Origin: CAXBBB01 sp963793245
GTDB lineage: Bacteria > Bacteroidota > Rhodothermia > Rhodothermales > BA12
Assembly (NCBI GenBank): GCA_963793245.1
Contig: CAWBZG010000004.1
Coordinates: forward strand, 124,001-188,000
Length of the DNA: 64,000 bases
Reading direction: 5' to 3'
A program made the position numbers and the translations under genes. Shown in pieces: positions 31,301 to 43,800 of this stretch (within the stretch, counting starts at the first letter, position 1; the number at the start of each line of letters is the position of its first letter). Below the pieces are notes generated by a model. The model worked only from the letters and a program-made list of their open reading frames with translations. It ran no database searches and was not told the DNA's origin.

Positions 31301-34300
31301 GCGTGATCGCCGGTCAGCGGGCGGTTGAGCGTCCACGTGATCGTCGGCAGCACGTCGTCGACGGCTGTGTTGTAGCCCGACGGCGACGTGATCGTGATGG
31401 CCTCGAGTCCGGGTGAGAAGACCGCTCCGTCCGAGATGGCGCCCCACGGCGCGTCGACGCCGCCCGGTCCATACAGCGTGACGAACCAGCGGATCGACTC
31501 CTGAAGCGTGAGGTCGAAGCCCTCAGCGCGCAGCGCCCGCAGATCGACGACCGCCTCGCTGTCGCCGTCGACGGGAAGCGTGTAGGTCAGATCGCCCTGG
31601 CGGAAGAAGAGAGCGTAGCGCGCGCCTGCGTCGACAAAGCGCATCACCTGCTCGTCCGGCAGGGACATCGACCACGTAAACGTCTCTGGACCGACGACCA
31701 GCATCTCGTCGTTGTCCATCGTCGGGTACGTCTCGACCAGCGTTTTCATCTCCGGCGCGTACTGGTACGGCAGCGTATTGCTGACGTCGACGCCGCCCAT
31801 CTCCAACACGACCTCGTACCTGAGACCGTAGCCCAGTTTCAACGCATCGGCGACCGAAACGCGGTGGAAGGGGGGCAGATCGCCAGCCGCATCGCGCTCC
31901 ACGAGCGACCGGACGACGACGCTTCCGCCCTCGCCCGGCTCGCGGACGACGGCGTAGAGCGGCTGATCAGGCACCGACGAGTCGAACGTCCATTGGAAGA
32001 ATGGCTCGAACGTCGTGTCGACACCGTCGGGGCCGGTCAGCGTGGCGAGGACGGCATCAGCGGCAGTGAACCGGACGCCTGCTTTAGGATCGTAGCTCGT
32101 CGCCGTCCATCCGTCCGGCTGACCGGTGGGGCGCACGATGACACCCAGCAAGTAGTCGCGGTTGGGGTCGAGCGGCAGGGCGCGCACGTCGAACGAGTTG
32201 GTACCGCTAAAGCTGCCCTGGACGGTGCCGAGCGGCAGTGCCACGAATCCGGCGTCTGCGGTCTCCGGCGCGCATCGCGAGCGTCAGGTCGAGGCTCGTG
32301 CCGGTCATGCCGCTCGGCACGTTGATGGACCACTGCGCCTCCAGCGTCTTGCCGCTGACGAGTTGGCCGTCGGTGGGGGCGGCGAGTGGCGCTGTAAACG
32401 TCGGCTCGTAGCGGAACGCCGTGGGTTGCGTCAGCGCGATGCCGTCGCCTTCGAGAAACCAGACGTGATCGCCCGTGAAGCCGGTCTGATAAGCCGTCCC
32501 GATGCGGAATACGTCGACGGCGGACAGGTCGCGCGTCGTCGCACGCACGTCGGCGACGGGGAAGCGGACGGCGCGCTCGGTCTGCTGTGTCCGGTCGGCT
32601 GCGACCGGGACGACGACGATGGAGAGGCCCTGGGCGCGGATGCGGTCGGGCGCGTTCCACTCGAACCGAAACAGCGGCGACTCGACCAGTCCGGCGGGGG
32701 CGACGAGGGTTGGCGCTTGCGCCTCGCGGAAGGTGAGGCCCGAAACCGTAGCGCCCGGCGACGCGATCCAGTCGGGACGCATCGGACCTGCCGCGACTAC
32801 GTCGTTGTGCGGGCCGGAGAGGTAGAAGTCGAGGTCGTAGACGAATCCGCTTGAAAATCTGGAGTTGCCTGCAATGGGCAGCCGGATCGTCCCGCTGCTC
32901 TGACTCACCCGGCCCAGTGACGATCCGTTGCCGCCGTCGAACGTGCTGGGGTCGTCGGCTTTAACACCCTGATAGCCCATATACAGCTGAGCGCGCGCTG
33001 CGGCGAGTGCAGGCGGGAGAGCCGACGTGTAGTCCAGATCGACGGCGTCCGAGCGCACGTTTTGTCCGTCCGAGAGGCCCGAAACCGTCAGGTTGATGAG
33101 CGGCGTGTTGCGGAAGGTGAACGCGTCGCTCACGATCTGCCCGTCGTACTTCCAGATGCCACCTGACGTAGCTGTTCGGCCCCGCGCCCAGCAGCCATTG
33201 TTCCGCTGCTGCGGGTGTGAACTGCGTCTGGCCCGGTTGCAACGCGAACCGCTGCGTCGCAAACTCCTCCACTTCGCCCTGCCCGAAGTCGACGACCGGC
33301 GTCGCCACGAGCGTCAGCGCCTCGCCTGACATGCCCGACGATCCCCATGACCACTCGAACTCGACCATCGGATCGCCGTTGACCCCGCCATTGGCAGGCG
33401 AAGTGAGCGAAATCAACGCGCCGCCAGCAGTCGACGTGATACGCAGCGGCGTCAGCACACTTTCGCTAGACCACGAGAAGCCACTGCCGGTCCGAGCGCG
33501 CAGCCATAGGTTGCCGTCGAACGCCTCGCCCGCCGTCACGCCTAACGACGCGATCGCGACGCGTGCCGTACCACCGCCCGCCGCGTTCACGTTGCCGACA
33601 GTTGGAGTCTGGCTGGTCGTGAAGCTCGCATCTTGCGCCCCCGATGGAGTCGCCGCCATCGCCAGTTCGAGCGGCAAACCGGTCATTCCAGGTGGCAGGT
33701 CGACGTTCCACGTCAGGTCCAGAAACGCGCCGCCGACGCTGCTTTCGTCAGTCGGACGCAGAACCGAAATGTTGAGAGTGGGTGTGTAGTAGAACGAGCG
33801 CGTCGGCGCTACCGGTTTGCCGTCGACGTGCAGCGTCCATGCGATGCCGTCGTTGTTGGTGCCCATCGTGAGCGCCTGCTGTCCAGTCAGGGTATACCGA
33901 GTCTGGCCAGGCGCCAGAGCGATGCGCAGCGGGGTGGGGGCGGCCACGTTGCCTTGGGGCGACGGCGAGAGCACCAGCTCCAGGTCGCCAGAAGGAATCG
34001 GCCCGTCGAAGCGCCACTCGAACGTCGGAAGCGGGTCGGTTGTGCGGTCGTTGTCAGCCGGAGCCGTCAGCGTGAGTTGCGTGCCTGCTACCCCGAAGCT
34101 CGCCATCGGGCTGCGCGCCGTCCAACCGCTGCCGTTGGTGAGTTCGAGTCGCCAGCGATACGTCGTCCCACTCGTTGGCGTGAAGGCAGCGTTTTGTTGC
34201 GCCAGCGCGTTCAAGTCGATGGTGACGCCGATATCCGATTTTCCGACCGGCACGCGGACCGTCTCATTCGTCCCGGTCAGCACGACGACTTCCATGCGCA

Positions 34301-36008
34301 GGTCCGAGCGGCTCACAAGCTCAGAACTCAGCGCACCCTGCCACCTAAGATCGACGCGTGATCCAGCGATGATGCTCTGCGCGCGGGGTGCCGTCAGCAC
34401 GAGCGGGAGTTCGGGTTTGTAGGTAAACGTGCGGCGCTCGGCGGGCGCCTTCTCGTCGTCGTTGAGTCGAACGATGGCCGTCACCGAAGCGCCGCGCCCT
34501 CGGTCGGTGTCGAGCGCCAGCAACTCGGACAGACTCAGCGTTTCGATGTACGGCAGGCCGACATCTTCGCTCGGCTGCACCCGAACCGACCGCGTCACGA
34601 CGGACTGACCGTCCTGCTCCACGATCAACTCCATCTGGTTGACGCGCGGTCGATCCTCCTTTTTGATGCTCCACACGAACGTCGGTTCGACGCGCGTCAC
34701 ACTCTCGCCCGCGCCCGGATTGGTGATGTTCGCCATTAGCGGCAGCATGATGGGACCGATGCCGCCGGGACGGTACTTGAACGTACCCATGTCGCTAACC
34801 TGCCGCTCGCCGAGCGTGAGGTACCACATGTAATCGACGCCTCCTTTGAGCTTGTTGAATGTTGGGGGTATGCTAAAACTCCGTGTTCCTCCGGTAGGAT
34901 TGAGCACTATGGGCACGGTGAAGGGTTTGGCCCGCGATTCCACCATTCGCACTCCGCCCAGTGGTACGAACACGGCAGTCATGCCTAGAAACTGCGCCTC
35001 GGCGACCTGGGTCACGTACAGCCAGTTGAAGGAGGGATTGAGTTCGTTGACGATGAAATCGCCTGTCGGCGTCGTCAGTCGAATCGGAAGTTGGGACTGA
35101 CCGAAAATGGTGTAGGGCGTGTACGAGAACGTCCGAACTTCGCTCAGGCCCTCGTTGGTGAACGCCGTCAGTTCGAGTGGATCGCGGGCGCGCACCTGCC
35201 ATGCGTAGGCGTTGCCCTCTTCGAGCGGCAGTTTGTCAGGCGTGTAGAGCAGCGTCGTGCCCACGACGGTCTCTTCGTGGTATGCCCGGTTGCTCTGGAG
35301 CGCTTGCAGCGCCGTCTGCCCTGCGAGGATTTCGACGAGCAGGAAGTCGTATTCGATTTGTGTCCCGGCGGGTGCGATGACCGGCGCCCAAGAGAAGATG
35401 GGCAGGTCGGTCGTGACCTGTGATGCATCGGACGGCTCGAACAAGATCGGCGGCTGCGACAGGCGGACCTGAAACACGACCGTGCTGCCCAATCCGACTA
35501 CCAAGCTCGACGGGTCGAGGGGGCGAACGGTCACGTCCAGCGTGTAGACACCTTCGCTTAGCGCGCCGGTCTGCCGAACCGTCTCGCGGTCGTCCGGCGG
35601 CAGCGCGTCCACGAGCGACGCCAGCGACTGGGCAAATAGGATCGGCGGTCCGCCTTCCATCGACCCGTCGAATCCGAGATATGTGTAGACGCCTGGGGAG
35701 AGGGCGAACGGTTCGGAAGCGACGCGCGCCAACTCGCCACCGTCGCGCCGCAGGATGGCTTCGAGAGTAAACGTCGTTGACTGCGCCGTTGGGCTGGAGT
35801 AGAGGATGCGGATCGGGTAGCGGCCCGTCTCGAAGCGCTGCGCCAACTCGGATACGAACGGCGTTTCCAACACCGGAGGAACGCCCAGCACGTCGATCTG
35901 GACGGTGCCTTGCGCCAATGCGCGCGTCGGAGCCAGAGCCAGTAGCGCAAGCGCCAGCAACGTGCCGCCCAAGCGGAGTCCAGATCGGATGCGCAAACCG
36001 TCAACCAT
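19358..36008 (-). CDS. Giant secreted surface protein (~5,550 residues), TANFOR-like N terminus
   Basis: I read this as one gene of 16.65 kb interrupted by about seven indels (near 33150, 32264, 25497, 25330, 25283, 24368, 24132). Removing each restores smooth coding; for example an extra T at 24368 turns GHY-stop into GHYEVSENS. Residues 1-33 are a signal peptide ending ALAQ. Residues 35-330 match the TANFOR-type domain of Bacteroidota giants (PPILFEPSDAS, TTLLYTPDKLPLEEGNAYAW). Up to about 1,880 come Ig/Fn3-like sandwiches with a repeated GMTG strand. Near 1,920 is a Ca-binding-like DEDGDGDLDG, then a Glu/Lys/Pro linker. From about 2,000 to 3,960 is a repetitive beta-rich core containing a tandem duplication. 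A coiled coil lies near 4,290-4,370, a helical part follows, then Fn3-like domains and a charged C-terminal tail. No T9SS sorting domain. Start overlaps the barrel gene's stop (TAATG). Function unknown. Confidence 0.72.
26200..27330 (-). repeat. Second copy of the duplicated beta-rich module in the giant protein
   Basis: This part of the giant gene repeats the one about 2.4 kb upstream in the coding direction. Landmarks in order are LTGDISGG, LDKRGLALSGSGDLN, IRLDRDGLRVTGDGRAGL and AVIPDTLFLPSRDVAYLVL. Each has a counterpart in the first copy at a similar spacing. Protein-level similarity is clear; DNA is well diverged, so the duplication is old. Confidence 0.75.
28560..29740 (-). repeat. First copy of the duplicated beta-rich module in the giant protein
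   Basis: Landmarks are ITGAITDL, LSRDGLLIDGRQELLL, IVLDKDGFRPRGEGKAVI and AAIPDTLALPNDELAYIVL. They parallel the copy at 26200-27330 with a period near 2.37-2.42 kb (about 800 residues). Of this, some 380-400 residues are visibly homologous; the remainder of each period differs. Confidence 0.75.
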
Positions 36009-37795
36009 TAAAACGAGTGAGTGTAGCGGAGTGTGGCGCGGAGTTCGCGGAAGGTGCGCGTCGGAGCTTGGGTCGCCAGTCCGCGCAGCGAGAGGCGGAT
36101 GGTGTCGGACCCCCAGAGGCGATAGCCTGCCGTCAGGCCCGCCGTTAGCTGGTCCAGCGACTGCGACGACGCGGGCACCACGCCCAAACCGTCCATCCGG
36201 CTCTGATTGCGCGTCGCGCCGAGCGTGCCGTTGAGCGTCAGGCGCCGCTCCCACAGCGACAGGCCTGAGCCGACCGTCGCGCCGATCACGTCCATCCGGC
36301 TCGTCGCTGTCTCGCCGCGCAGACCGGTCAGCGTCGTCGTGACCGAGATGCCCGACGGAAAGCCTAGCGTGTAGGCCAGCGAGCCGGACGCGTTGTCGGT
36401 CCGGTTGTCAGGACGCAGACCCAGGCCGACGGCGGGACTCTGATCCTCGCTCATCTGATAACTCGTTGCCAGCGAGACGACGTGGCGTAATCCGCCCTGG
36501 TTGCCCAGCGTAAACACGGGCGATAGGCGAAACGAGCGGCTGACGAAGTCGAGCGCGATCAACTCGGGATCGGGCGTGCCGTCGAGCGGATCGGCCGAGG
36601 TCGAGAGCAGGGCGATGCCTCCGCTCAGGTTGACGCTGGTCGATAGGCGATACGAAGCGTCGGCGCCCATGGTGACGCGATTGGTCGTGACGGCGCGCGT
36701 GTCGAGCAGGTTGTCGCGCACGTGGCCGCCGGATAGGTTGAGCGTCAGTTTGTTCTCGCGCAGCAGCGAGAGGCGCACCTGGCCGCGCAGCGTCTGTTCG
36801 TCCGACCGGAAGCGCGGGATGCCGATCGTGCGATAGCCGGGATTGTAGCGGCTCGCATCTAACGTCACGCCGACGCGGTCGAGTTGCAGGCGGGCCGTCG
36901 CCTCGGTCGCGTAGTCGACGCTCGTTCCGGTTCGGCTGGCGAAGAGCGGAAACGACGGGCCGCCGCTCTCGGCACGCAGATCGTTCGTGTAGGCGGACGC
37001 CGCGAACGCGCCGCGCACGAACAGGGCGCCGTCCCACAGTCGCAGACCGGCTTCGGGCGCCAGGACCAAGTTCTCGGCAGGCTCGACGTCCAGCTGCTCG
37101 TCGACCGACGAGACCACGTCGCGTCCGTAGACCGAGACCAGGTGCAGGTGCGTGCCCGACTTGTCGCCCAGTCCCAACCGTCCGCCGCCGACGTAGCGCT
37201 CGTAGGCTTGCCCGCGTCCCGGAATGCCCTGGTCGACTTCGACGACGCGTTGTGCGCGCCCTCCGCCCAGCGCGAATTGGACCGGTCCCGGCGTCAGTTC
37301 GAGGTAGCCGCCGCGCAAGACCGTTCCGCTCAGCGTGTAGCGCGAGATGTCGGGACTGACGTCGCCTGCCGCTGCACTTCCGCCGTTCCAACGCGTCGAA
37401 AACGCCAGCCGGTTGACGCTCTGCCGAATGCGCGATTGGTCAGTCGAATACGTCAGGTCCAGGCCGGACGAGAGGCCGAAGAGCGAGAAGTTCGTCCCGG
37501 CGAAGACCTGCAAGACGGCGGGCGCGCGGCGCGTCGGTCCGCTCGACGTGTACGCTTCGGCGTTGAATCCAACTGATCCGCGCACCTTGATCGGTCCCAG
37601 ATCCGTCTGTGCCCCGGCTGTCTCCGCGCAGATCGCGGCGACCCCGAGGGTGCAGCAGGCAGCTATGCGGAAGGCGAGTAGCAAAGAGAGTCGCGGAGTG
37701 GTGGCCTGTCGTCGCCGGAAATGGCGTAGTAGAAGGGGAGGAGCCGCACAGCGGGGCGCCCTTCCCTCTCCACTACGCGAAACCGCCCGAATCAT
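36008..37795 (-). CDS. Outer-membrane beta-barrel protein
   Basis: A barrel-type protein of about 560-595 residues. After a signal-like segment (LLLAFRIAACCTLGVAAICAETAGAQ) come many alternating amphipathic strands (VRGSVGFNAEAYTSSG, FSLFGLSSGLDLTYSTDQ, LTAGLTAGYRLWGSDTIRLSLRG) and a final ELRATLRYTHSF, where the terminal Phe is the classic outer-membrane insertion signal. Strand content suggests 16 or more strands. The start is uncertain: ATG 37795 would overlap the divergent giant's start codon, so TTG 37684, just before the signal peptide, is also plausible. The stop overlaps the ATG of the giant gene (TAATG), so it is the first gene of the operon and the two are coupled. It may be the export channel or anchor of the giant; that is inference. 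Confidence 0.78.
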   Translation of the reverse strand: MIRAVSRSGEGRAPRCAAPPLLLRHFRRRQATTPRLSLLLAFRIAACCTLGVAAICAETAGAQTDLGPIKVRGSVGFNAEAYTSSGPTRRAPAVLQVFAGTNFSLFGLSSGLDLTYSTDQSRIRQSVNRLAFSTRWNGGSAAAGDVSPDISRYTLSGTVLRGGYLELTPGPVQFALGGGRAQRVVEVDQGIPGRGQAYERYVGGGRLGLGDKSGTHLHLVSVYGRDVVSSVDEQLDVEPAENLVLAPEAGLRLWDGALFVRGAFAASAYTNDLRAESGGPSFPLFASRTGTSVDYATEATARLQLDRVGVTLDASRYNPGYRTIGIPRFRSDEQTLRGQVRLSLLRENKLTLNLSGGHVRDNLLDTRAVTTNRVTMGADASYRLSTSVNLSGGIALLSTSADPLDGTPDPELIALDFVSRSFRLSPVFTLGNQGGLRHVVSLATSYQMSEDQSPAVGLGLRPDNRTDNASGSLAYTLGFPSGISVTTTLTGLRGETATSRMDVIGATVGSGLSLWERRLTLNGTLGATRNQSRMDGLGVVPASSQSLDQLTAGLTAGYRLWGSDTIRLSLRGLATQAPTRTFRELRATLRYTHSF

Positions 37796-37823
37796 GGACA
37801 CGCCCACTCGTTTTTTTCCGGCG
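37685..37823. promoter_or_regulatory. Divergent control region between two giant-gene operons
   Basis: If the downstream start options (37684 minus, 37824 plus) are right, about 140 bp separate two divergent large operons. An interrupted inverted repeat lies inside: GCGTAGT (37724-37730) and ACTACGC (37772-37778), with purine/pyrimidine-rich flanks that also partly pair. It could bind a regulator of both units. No clear Bacteroidota -33/-7 promoter was identified by eye. Confidence 0.4.
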
Positions 37824-40800
37824 ATGCGAACCGGCCTGCTCGTCGCGCTGCTTACCCTAGCGCTTCCTGCCCTCGCCTCAGCCCAAACGACGTGGACAGG
37901 CGCAGGCGACGGCACGACTTGGACCGATGGCGCCAACTGGTCGACGGGCGCGCCACCTGCCGACGGCGCCGACGTAGTCATCGACGCGCCGGGCGTGTAC
38001 ACCGTCGTTCTCGACGTGAGTCCGCCGTCGCTTTCGAGTCTGACGCTGAACCGGTCGAGCGCTACGCTCGACATCACAGACGGATTGGCGTTCGTCTCGC
38101 TGGGCACGCTCACTCAAACCGCTGGCACGCTGCGCACGGCGGCCTTTATCTCGGTCGACGGCGATTGGACGTGGGCGGGCGGCGATTTGGAGGGAACGAG
38201 CAGCATGTCCGTCATGGGTACGTCGTCTATCCGGGGTACAGGCAGTCGCACGCTGACCGGCCTGTTCATCGAACTGCGCGGCAACACGACCGTGCAGACG
38301 ACGAATCCGGCCATCGGCCTTGTCGTGCGCGTCGACGGCGCCTCTATCGCCAACTACTTCGATCAGACGTTCGCGCTCGCTACTCCTAATACTGCACTGC
38401 TGACAGCGTCGGGAGGGACGCCGTTGGCGTTTGAGAACCTGGGCATTTTGGCAGGGACGGCAGGAGCGGGAACGTCGCCGCGCATCGAGTCCGCGATGCG
38501 ATCGTCGGGCGAGGTTCGGGTTACCAGCGGCGCGCTCACGCTCACGCTAGCGGGTGCTAGCGATTTCAACGGTCCCATTTCCATCGCGTCTGGCGCGACC
38601 CTGAGGCTGGCTGGCCCGTTTGGATCGTCGCTGACCGTTCCGATCTCGGGCGATGTGACCGGAGCGGGCGACCTCGAACTGGCGGGCAACAGCTACACGA
38701 TCACGAGCGACACGTACGACGTGTCGGGCAGCACTGACGATCAGCGGCGCGACCACGTTTTCGTCGTCGACTACAATCACCAACCTGGGCGCGCTGAGCA
38801 TTTCTGCGGCGACCGAACTGCGGTCGGCAGCATCGGCTACGAGCCTGACGGTGAACAACTCACTCGGCCTGACCAACCCGCTGTCGGTCAGCGGCGATGC
38901 GGCGCTTTCCTTTGGGTCGATCAGCGCGCTCGACAACGCTACGACTGCCGCACTGACGGTAGGCGGCGCGACCAACTGGCAGAGCACCAACGTTACCAAC
39001 GTCGCGCTAACCCTGAACGGAGCCACTACACTCGACGGATTCAGTCGCACGATCCGTGACGGCGTCACCAGGTTCGGCGGCTCCACGACCTATGCGCGCG
39101 GGGCGACGACGCTGCTCGGCGGCGCGGCCGTCTTCAACCTGGGAACGATGCGGTTCGCGTCCTCCGTATCGAGCGAGTTCCAAACCTTCCAGGCCGGGTC
39201 GTCTTTCGCGGCATTCACCAACGAGAGCACGCTCGCGTTCGACGTGCCCGACGCCACCACGACGTTCGGCGTCGACGTGACCAATAATGGGACGGTCGCG
39301 GTTGGCAGCGGAGGTCTCCTGTTCAGCGGAGCGAATCTCGTCAACACGAGCGACGGGCAAATCGCGGGCGGCGGACGCGTCGCGTTTGCGGGGGGCGCTC
39401 TGGTCAACGACGGCTTCGTCAGTCCGGGGTTTGAGCCAGCGGATGTGCGCACGCTCGAATTCGATGATGACTACGACAGCGGAAGCGATCTGAGTTTGGA
39501 GATTGGCGGTGCGGCGGACGGTGAGTTCGACCGGATCACGGCGACGGGCAACGCCCAACTCGGCGGAAACCTCAACGTGTCGTTCGTCGGCGGCTACGAT
39601 CCTCCGGCAGGCACGGCGTTTGACCTCATAACGACGGGCAACGGCTCGACGACGGGCAGCGTCACCGGCTCGTTTGCCGCCACTAACTTGCCAACGCTGA
39701 GCGGCGACCGGACGCTGCGCCTCGATGTGACAGGCGACCGCGTGCGCCTGATCGTCGACGGTCCCGCTTCGGCTGTTCCGGCTCTTCTGACGTGGACAGG
39801 CGATGGAGCAGATGATTTGTGGAGCACGGCAGACAACTGGGATCTGAACCGTGCTCCCGCAGCCGGCGACACTGCCGTCGTCGCGCTCCAGGGAGCCAAC
39901 GTGCAGGTGGCGGCGGACGTGTCGGTGGCACGCGTTGAGTTGGATGGGAGCACGACGCCCAGCCTCGTCTCGGACAATACGTCGATTGCGATCCAAAACG
40001 GGATCACGTTGGCGACGAGCGGCGATTTTGTACAGACGGGCGGCCTGCTGTTGGGCGCGGGGACGCTCGACATCGGCGGTGTCCTCGTGTGGGAGGCAGG
40101 CAACCAGCAAAACATCGGCGCCACGAATGCAAACGGCGGCGCGCGTTTCTCGACCGGGTCGACCAAGGGTGTTTTCTTTCGCACGCTCACCCTCCGTGGT
40201 GCGTCGGTCCACCAGGCGGGCATCATCCAGGCAGGCCAAGGCTCAGTCGTCCGGCTCGAAGCGGGCGCGACGTTAGATGTGCAATCGGGTGGGACGTTCT
40301 TCTCGAACGGCAGCGGAGCCGATCCGACGTTCGACAACAACGGGACGGTTGTCAAGACGGCGGGCGATCCGTTTCAGCCCAGTCTCGCACGCGCGCAGTT
40401 CAGCGGAAGCGGCACGTTCCGGTCGCAATCGGGATCATTCAACCTGACCGACCTGGGCGGAGGCGGCGGCGCCTTTGACCTGGACGCCGACGGAATCGAT
40501 ACGCGCGTCGAGTTCAGCGGCGAATCCCCCAACGGGGCGGCCCCCGTCACGCTGTCGGGCACGCTGAGCGGTTCGGGAACGATTGCGCTGAGCACGGGCT
40601 TGGTCGCCACGCTGACGGGCAGCGCTGGCGGTTACGGGCAGTACGGAGTTCGTCACTCGGGTGATCGTCACATCGGACGTAGATGTGCAGAGCGTCGGCG
40701 CATTGACCGTTTTAGCCTCGCAAACCACATTCGAGACGACCGACGCGCTGGCTCTCGACGCGTTGACGCTGGCACCCGGCGGTCCCGGCGCATCGCTGAC

Positions 40801-43800
40801 GTTGAACGGGGCGCTCACCGTTTCGGGTGACGCAGAGGTGCAGAACAACACGACGCTGACCAGTCCTGCCGCCATCACGATCTCTGGAGCTACGCGCTGG
40901 TCTGGCGGCACGATTGCGTCGTCGGCGGGCGTGCAGCCACTGACGCTGAGCGGTGGTGTGACGCTCGAAGGCGGTAGCAAAACGCTCACCAATCGCGCGG
41001 CAACGCTCAACGGCACGTCGACCTGGACGAGCGGAGGTCTGGCGCTTCAAAACGCTACGCTGGTGATCCCAACAGGCGCGTCACTCGACGCAAGTGTGAG
41101 CGGCGCGCTGACAGCCACGGGCGCGTCAGGCGTCACCGTTGCGGGCACGCTGACCAAATCCGGTACGACGACTACAACGCTGGGCGCGGACGTGGCGGTG
41201 TCGGGCACGCTGGCGGTGCAGGCCGGGACGCTGACGACGACAGCCGCGCTGACGGGAACGGGCAGATTGATCGGTGCAGGCACGCTCGATCTGACCAACG
41301 CGACGGCCTACGACGTGCAGACGCTGGCTCCGGGTGCGACGGGCGACGGGTCGACAGCAACGCTTTCCGTCGTGGGACCGTTGACGCTACCGGCTGGGGG
41401 CACGCTTTCACTCGACGTGTCCGGGTCAGCATCGGGGCAGTTTGATCGATTGGTTGTTGGGAGCACGCTCGGTTTAGATGGCGTGCTCCGCATTGCGCTG
41501 GCGACCGGGTTTGCTCCTCAAGACGGCGAACGGTTCGTGTTAGCGACGGGGAATTCGGTTCAAGGCGATTTTGCATCAACGGAGCTACCTGCTGGATTCA
41601 CGCTCGACGTGACGCCGACTCAGGTCGTCCTCGTCGCTCCGACCTCGAACGTCGATCCGAGCGTGATCGTGTGGACCGGCGGCGGCGCCGACGACCTGTG
41701 GAGCACGGCGACCAACTGGGATCTGAACCGTGCTCCCATCGCAGGCGATACGGTCCGCATCGACCTGGACGCGAGTGCCAACTTTACCTCGACGGCGGCG
41801 GTCGACTATGCGATTGGCCGTCTCGAGCTATCGTCGCAGCGTCTTTCGCTCGCCTTGAACGGTACCGTCGCGGTGGCGGGCGACGTGACGCTGGCGCGCG
41901 GCTTCGTCAGCGGGACGGGCGCGCTGACGGCTGCCGGAGCGCTGACGCAGAGCGGCGGTGTCCTGGCGACGGCGACGGTCCAGATCGATGGTCCGACGAC
42001 GTGGACGGGCGGGTCGATGACCGAAGGCTCGTCCACCGATGGCACGACGACGCTGGCGGGGGGCGGCACGTTCACGCCACCGCCGGGATCGACGTTCAGC
42101 CAAGCCGAACTGGTCGTTCGCGGGCGCACACTGCGGCTGGGCGGCGTGACAGACGTTACCGATGGGTACATCGGACTCGAACGGGGCGCCAGCTTGGTCG
42201 TGCAGGCAGGCGCCACGCTTCGGTTCAGCGGCGACGATGAGTCCGGCATTCGCCCCGACGACCCAACCACGCCGCGCGCGACTCTCGTCAACGACGGCGT
42301 GATCGTCAAAACCGGTGGGCCGGGTGCGTTCGACGAGACGTGGATCGGCGGACGCAACAGCAACCAGTTTGGAACGGACTACGTCGACGTTTCCGGCACC
42401 GGCACGTTTCGCTCCAACGTCGGCACGCTCACACTCAACGTGACGCCTATCAGCACGCTCGGCGGCACCTACGAGGCGGCAGCGGGAGGTCGTGTCTCGT
42501 TCTCACAGTTGGAATCGCCGACCGCGCAGCAGGTGATCTCGGGCACGACACGCGGTGCGGGACGCATCAACTTCACAGGCAACTTCACCCACCAGGGCAC
42601 GCACGACGTATCCGGCGGCACGTCGATGAGCGGCGCGGTGACGTTCTCGGACGCCATGACGCTGACGAGCCTGGGCACGCTCGACTCGTTCTTCGGTACC
42701 CTGCGCGTCGAGCCGAGCGGCACCTACGCGCTGACTTCGTTGATCCTGCAGCAAACCGACGCCTTCCTGACACCGGACTTCGACGTTGCCGGACGCTTCT
42801 CGCTCACCTCGGGGGCTTCAATGACGGGTGCCACGGTCGTCGCCGACGACATGGAGTGGGCCGACGCGTCGCTGCTGGCGGGTGGAACCGTCACGATCCG
42901 CGACTCGCTCACCGTCCGCGCCGGGTTTGAGTTCAGCGGCGGACCCTACGCGCGTCTGCTGAGCGGACGTCAACTGGACGTGCAGAACGTAGCTATCTGG
43001 GACAGCGGCGACCTGACGATGGACGCGGGGGCCGTCCTCAACGTCGCCTCGACCGCCGACTTCCAGATCACGCGCGACGCCCAGTTTGCACCAGGTGCGG
43101 CGCCCGGCGACGCCCAGATCCTCAACGCGGGACGCTGGCGCAAACTAGGATCTGGGCCGTTTCAGGATGGTTTCGGCGACCCGATGCCCCAGGCATTCAC
43201 CCAAACCGCCGTCGGCGTGCCGTTCGCCAATACGGGCACCATCGCCGCCGACGCAGGGCGCCTAGCGTTCACGTCGACGTTGACCAGCAGCGGCACGATT
43301 CAGGGCACCGACACGCTCGACGTCCGATCCGCGACCGTCGATCAGTCCGGCCTGCTCGCCCCCGGAACCGACGGAACGGCGTCGCGCCTGGTCGTACTTG
43401 GCTCGTTTCCGACGGGTGGCACACTCGCTGTCGATCTAGGAGGCCCAACGCCTGCCGACGACTACGACGTTCTCGCCGTGAGCGAGGCGGTTACGCTGGG
43501 TGGAACGCTGCGTGTGCGCTTGGTCGACGGCTTCGTCCCGTCCAACGATCAGCGGTTCACGATTCTGACCGCTCCGTCCGTCACCGGCACGTTCGACGCG
43601 CTCGACCTACCCGGCGCAGGTGTCGCGTTCACGGTCGAGGTTACGGCAACGACCGTCGACCTGGTTGCTCAGACGTCGGCCAACGCCGCCCCGGTTGCCA
43701 TGGACGACGCCGCTGCGACCGATGAAGACACCTCGGTTTTGATCGACGTGCTCGCCAACGACACCGATGCGGACGACGATGCACTCACGCTGGCCGAGAT

